From Clostridia bacterium (GTDB taxonomy: Bacteria; Bacillota_A; Clostridia; Oscillospirales; CAG-272): a stretch of 7,838 bases of DNA. Below are positions 6,067-7,838 of the stretch, piece by piece; position 1 is the stretch's first letter, and each line of letters opens with the position of its first letter. Where the stretch lies: NCBI GenBank assembly GCA_017472105.1, contig JAFUQY010000052.1:1-7838 (forward strand), read 5' to 3'. The position numbers and the translations under genes were made by a program. The notes under the pieces are model-generated. The model ran no database searches. It was given only the letters and a program-made list of their open reading frames with translations, and had not been told where the DNA came from.

Positions 6067-7838
6067 ATGTCAAAGGATTCCTCTGTCCGCAGAAATATCA
6101 TCAAGAATGTGTTCATCATTTTCCTCGTGATCCTTCTTCTGCTGACATTTTTCTCCAATACCATTCTCAATTACTCCCTCCCTGAGGTGTCCGCACAGTA
6201 TGCAAACTACGGCACCCTGTCCACTGCCATCAAGGCAAACGGCACCGTCAAGGCAAACGAAAGCTACAACGTGATCTACGAAGAAGCACAGGCGGAAGCG
6301 GACGGCGGCGTGGTTCAGTCGCGCAAGGTTCTGTCCGTGTATGTGAAGGAAGGTCAGACCGTCGAAAAGGACGCGCCGATTCTCCAGCTCCAGGGCGGTG
6401 CAAGCCAGCAGCTCGAAGCTGTACAGAAGCAGTACGACGAGCTCAAGCGTACATACGATCTTGCTCTGCTGGACGACCAGATTTCCGGACTCCAGTCGGA
6501 CAAGACCCTGTCTGACGCGAAGAAGGCAATCGCCGATGCGGAAGAAAAGATCACAGAACTGAAGGTGGAATACAATGCACTTCTCGGCGGATCGGATACC
6601 ACGTCCGTGATTGAAGCGAAGATTGAACGTCTGGAAGAGCAGATGGATGCTGTTGATGAGTACATCAAAGACTGTGAGGATAAGATCGGAGAGATTGACG
6701 GAAATATCCAGCAGGCAAATAGCATCATAGAAAAGGATATTCTTTCCAAGCTAACCGTATCTGAGAAGCTTGAAGCTGCTGAGAAAGAGTACAGCGGGCT
6801 TGCAGAAGCTTACGAAATGCTCAAGTATGATGTTGAATATTACGAAGAACAGCTAAATAATATTAAAAATACACAGACCGATATCGGTGAAGCAAACACA
6901 CTGACCAATCAGCTGGAATCTCTTGAAGATCAGCTGTACAGTCTTGAAAAAACGCGTGACCGCTATGTGGAAGACTACAAGAAGCAGAATGCAGACGTGA
7001 ATGCAGACTATTACGATCTTCTTGATGCGTATGAAAACGCAAAAGAAAAGTATGACGATTATGCTGATGAATATCAGACCGAGATTGATCAGTTAAAGAC
7101 ACTCCAGTCTGCCGCAAATTCTGCCGGAAATGCTTATAATCAGCTTATGAGTAATCGTTCTGCATATGAAACAGCTCTCGAAAATTACGAGGATGCAGTG
7201 GATTCGTACAGAGCAGCGATCACTACGCTTGCCAATGCACAAACCAGCGGCAATGAAGATGCGATTACTGCGGCACAGAATGCGGTTGCCCTCTGGGAAC
7301 AGGAAGTTGCTGATTGTCAGGTGTTCCTTGCGGCAGCTGAAATTAATAATCCGACAGACGAAGAGATTGATGCAGCTGCAAGTGCGTCCGAAAAAGCGAA
7401 TGAGGATTATCAGTACGTATCAAATCTTTCAGATGGACTTTCTTCTCTGGAACTTGATATGAACCGTGCAAAACAGGCTCTGGACAACGCAAGTTGGACC
7501 GAGACCGATCATACCGAGTATAAGCGTAAGCTGGATGATTATGATGAACAGATCGAGGATCTTGAAGATGATATTGCTGAAGTAAAGGATAAGCTTGCTG
7601 TTATCGGGATGCCGGAAGTAGACAACGTCATCAACTATGCTACTGATTATGACCTCGCAACCGTTCAGAAGAATTACGATACAGCTTCCAAGAAACTTTC
7701 CGAAGTTACTGCGGATTATGAAAAAGCAAAAACAGAAGTCGAATCTCTGCGCAAGCAATCCACAGCAGAAGGTATTGTTGCTGAATATAAAGCTATGCGA
7801 GTACCTTATGAGGAACAGCTTGAGAATTTAGAGAATGA
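6067..7838 (+). CDS. HlyD/MacA-like membrane-fusion adaptor with giant coiled coil (3' end outside window)
   Basis: The reading frame is open for 590 codons and runs off the window edge with no stop, so the gene is partial. A short basic N terminus precedes one membrane segment (about 14-34), giving an N-in anchor with the rest outside the cell. Residues 42-73 resemble the start of membrane-fusion (periplasmic adaptor) proteins. VLSVYVKEGQTVEKDAPILQL (88-108) is a half lipoyl/barrel-sandwich motif; the second half should follow the coiled coil beyond the window. From about 113 to 590 the sequence is Glu/Asp/Lys/Gln/Tyr-rich with heptad-like Leu/Ile spacing. Likely breaks are at LLGGSDTT (172-179), NNP (427-429) and GMP (514-516). 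Family adaptors normally carry far shorter hairpins. In Bacillota such proteins usually accompany MacB-type exporters, but the neighbours here are sugar-importer permeases. Third-position GC drops sharply after about codon 160. The family call is good; the function is not known. Confidence 0.8.
   Translation, partial: MSKDSSVRRNIIKNVFIIFLVILLLLTFFSNTILNYSLPEVSAQYANYGTLSTAIKANGTVKANESYNVIYEEAQAEADGGVVQSRKVLSVYVKEGQTVEKDAPILQLQGGASQQLEAVQKQYDELKRTYDLALLDDQISGLQSDKTLSDAKKAIADAEEKITELKVEYNALLGGSDTTSVIEAKIERLEEQMDAVDEYIKDCEDKIGEIDGNIQQANSIIEKDILSKLTVSEKLEAAEKEYSGLAEAYEMLKYDVEYYEEQLNNIKNTQTDIGEANTLTNQLESLEDQLYSLEKTRDRYVEDYKKQNADVNADYYDLLDAYENAKEKYDDYADEYQTEIDQLKTLQSAANSAGNAYNQLMSNRSAYETALENYEDAVDSYRAAITTLANAQTSGNEDAITAAQNAVALWEQEVADCQVFLAAAEINNPTDEEIDAAASASEKANEDYQYVSNLSDGLSSLELDMNRAKQALDNASWTETDHTEYKRKLDDYDEQIEDLEDDIAEVKDKLAVIGMPEVDNVINYATDYDLATVQKNYDTASKKLSEVTADYEKAKTEVESLRKQSTAEGIVAEYKAMRVPYEEQLENLEN

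Noticed and set aside
6354..6749. 131-codon minus-strand open frame, Ser-rich
   Set aside because: It is antisense to the coiled-coil adaptor gene. The Ser-rich composition is what reversed Glu/Asp/Lys codons produce.
7830..7838. Apparent TGA stop at the very end of the window
   Set aside because: The final TGA is out of frame with the adaptor gene, which is in frame as GAG AAT GA-, so the gene continues beyond the edge.

Overview
The window looks like chromosomal DNA from a Gram-positive, Clostridia-like (Bacillota) bacterium of fairly high GC, possibly a gut commensal. This is inferred from the purine-rich ribosome-binding sites, the gene families present, a secreted serpin, and TGA/TAA used as ordinary stops. 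No rRNA, tRNA, CRISPR array, transposase or phage gene is visible. The species cannot be named from the sequence alone.

Layout. At the left, a secreted serpin is encoded on the minus strand (27-1265). An intergenic region (1266-1476) holds two good divergent sigma-A-type promoters, one for the serpin and one for rimM. It also carries a palindrome inside the serpin promoter spacer, a second palindrome, and an 11-bp tandem repeat upstream of rimM. rimM (1477-2001) and trmD (2005-2715) form a two-gene plus-strand unit for 30S maturation and tRNA m1G37 methylation. Their usual partners rpsP and rplS are not beside them. trmD abuts tail-to-tail, with no intergenic base, a minus-strand Amidase_3 cell-wall hydrolase (2716-3279) that has no signal peptide. 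Only 28 bp separate the start of that amidase from a divergent TtcA-family tRNA thiolase (3308-4039).

After a 107-bp A-rich gap with a small hairpin comes a plus-strand operon. It encodes two CUT1-type sugar ABC permeases (4147-5082 and 5079-6029, overlapping by ATGA). After 37 bp and a strong Shine-Dalgarno there follows a long membrane-anchored protein that is still open at the window edge (6067 to beyond 7838). That protein has one N-terminal membrane segment, a half lipoyl/barrel-sandwich motif as in HlyD/MacA-type adaptors, and then more than 450 residues of mostly coiled-coil sequence.

The most interesting region is this last operon. A sugar-importer permease pair sits next to a giant HlyD-like coiled-coil protein, and no substrate-binding protein or ATPase is visible in the window. 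Inside the adaptor gene, third-position GC falls from about 70-75% to about 25-45%. The genes on the left are mostly housekeeping RNA-modification and cell-wall functions.
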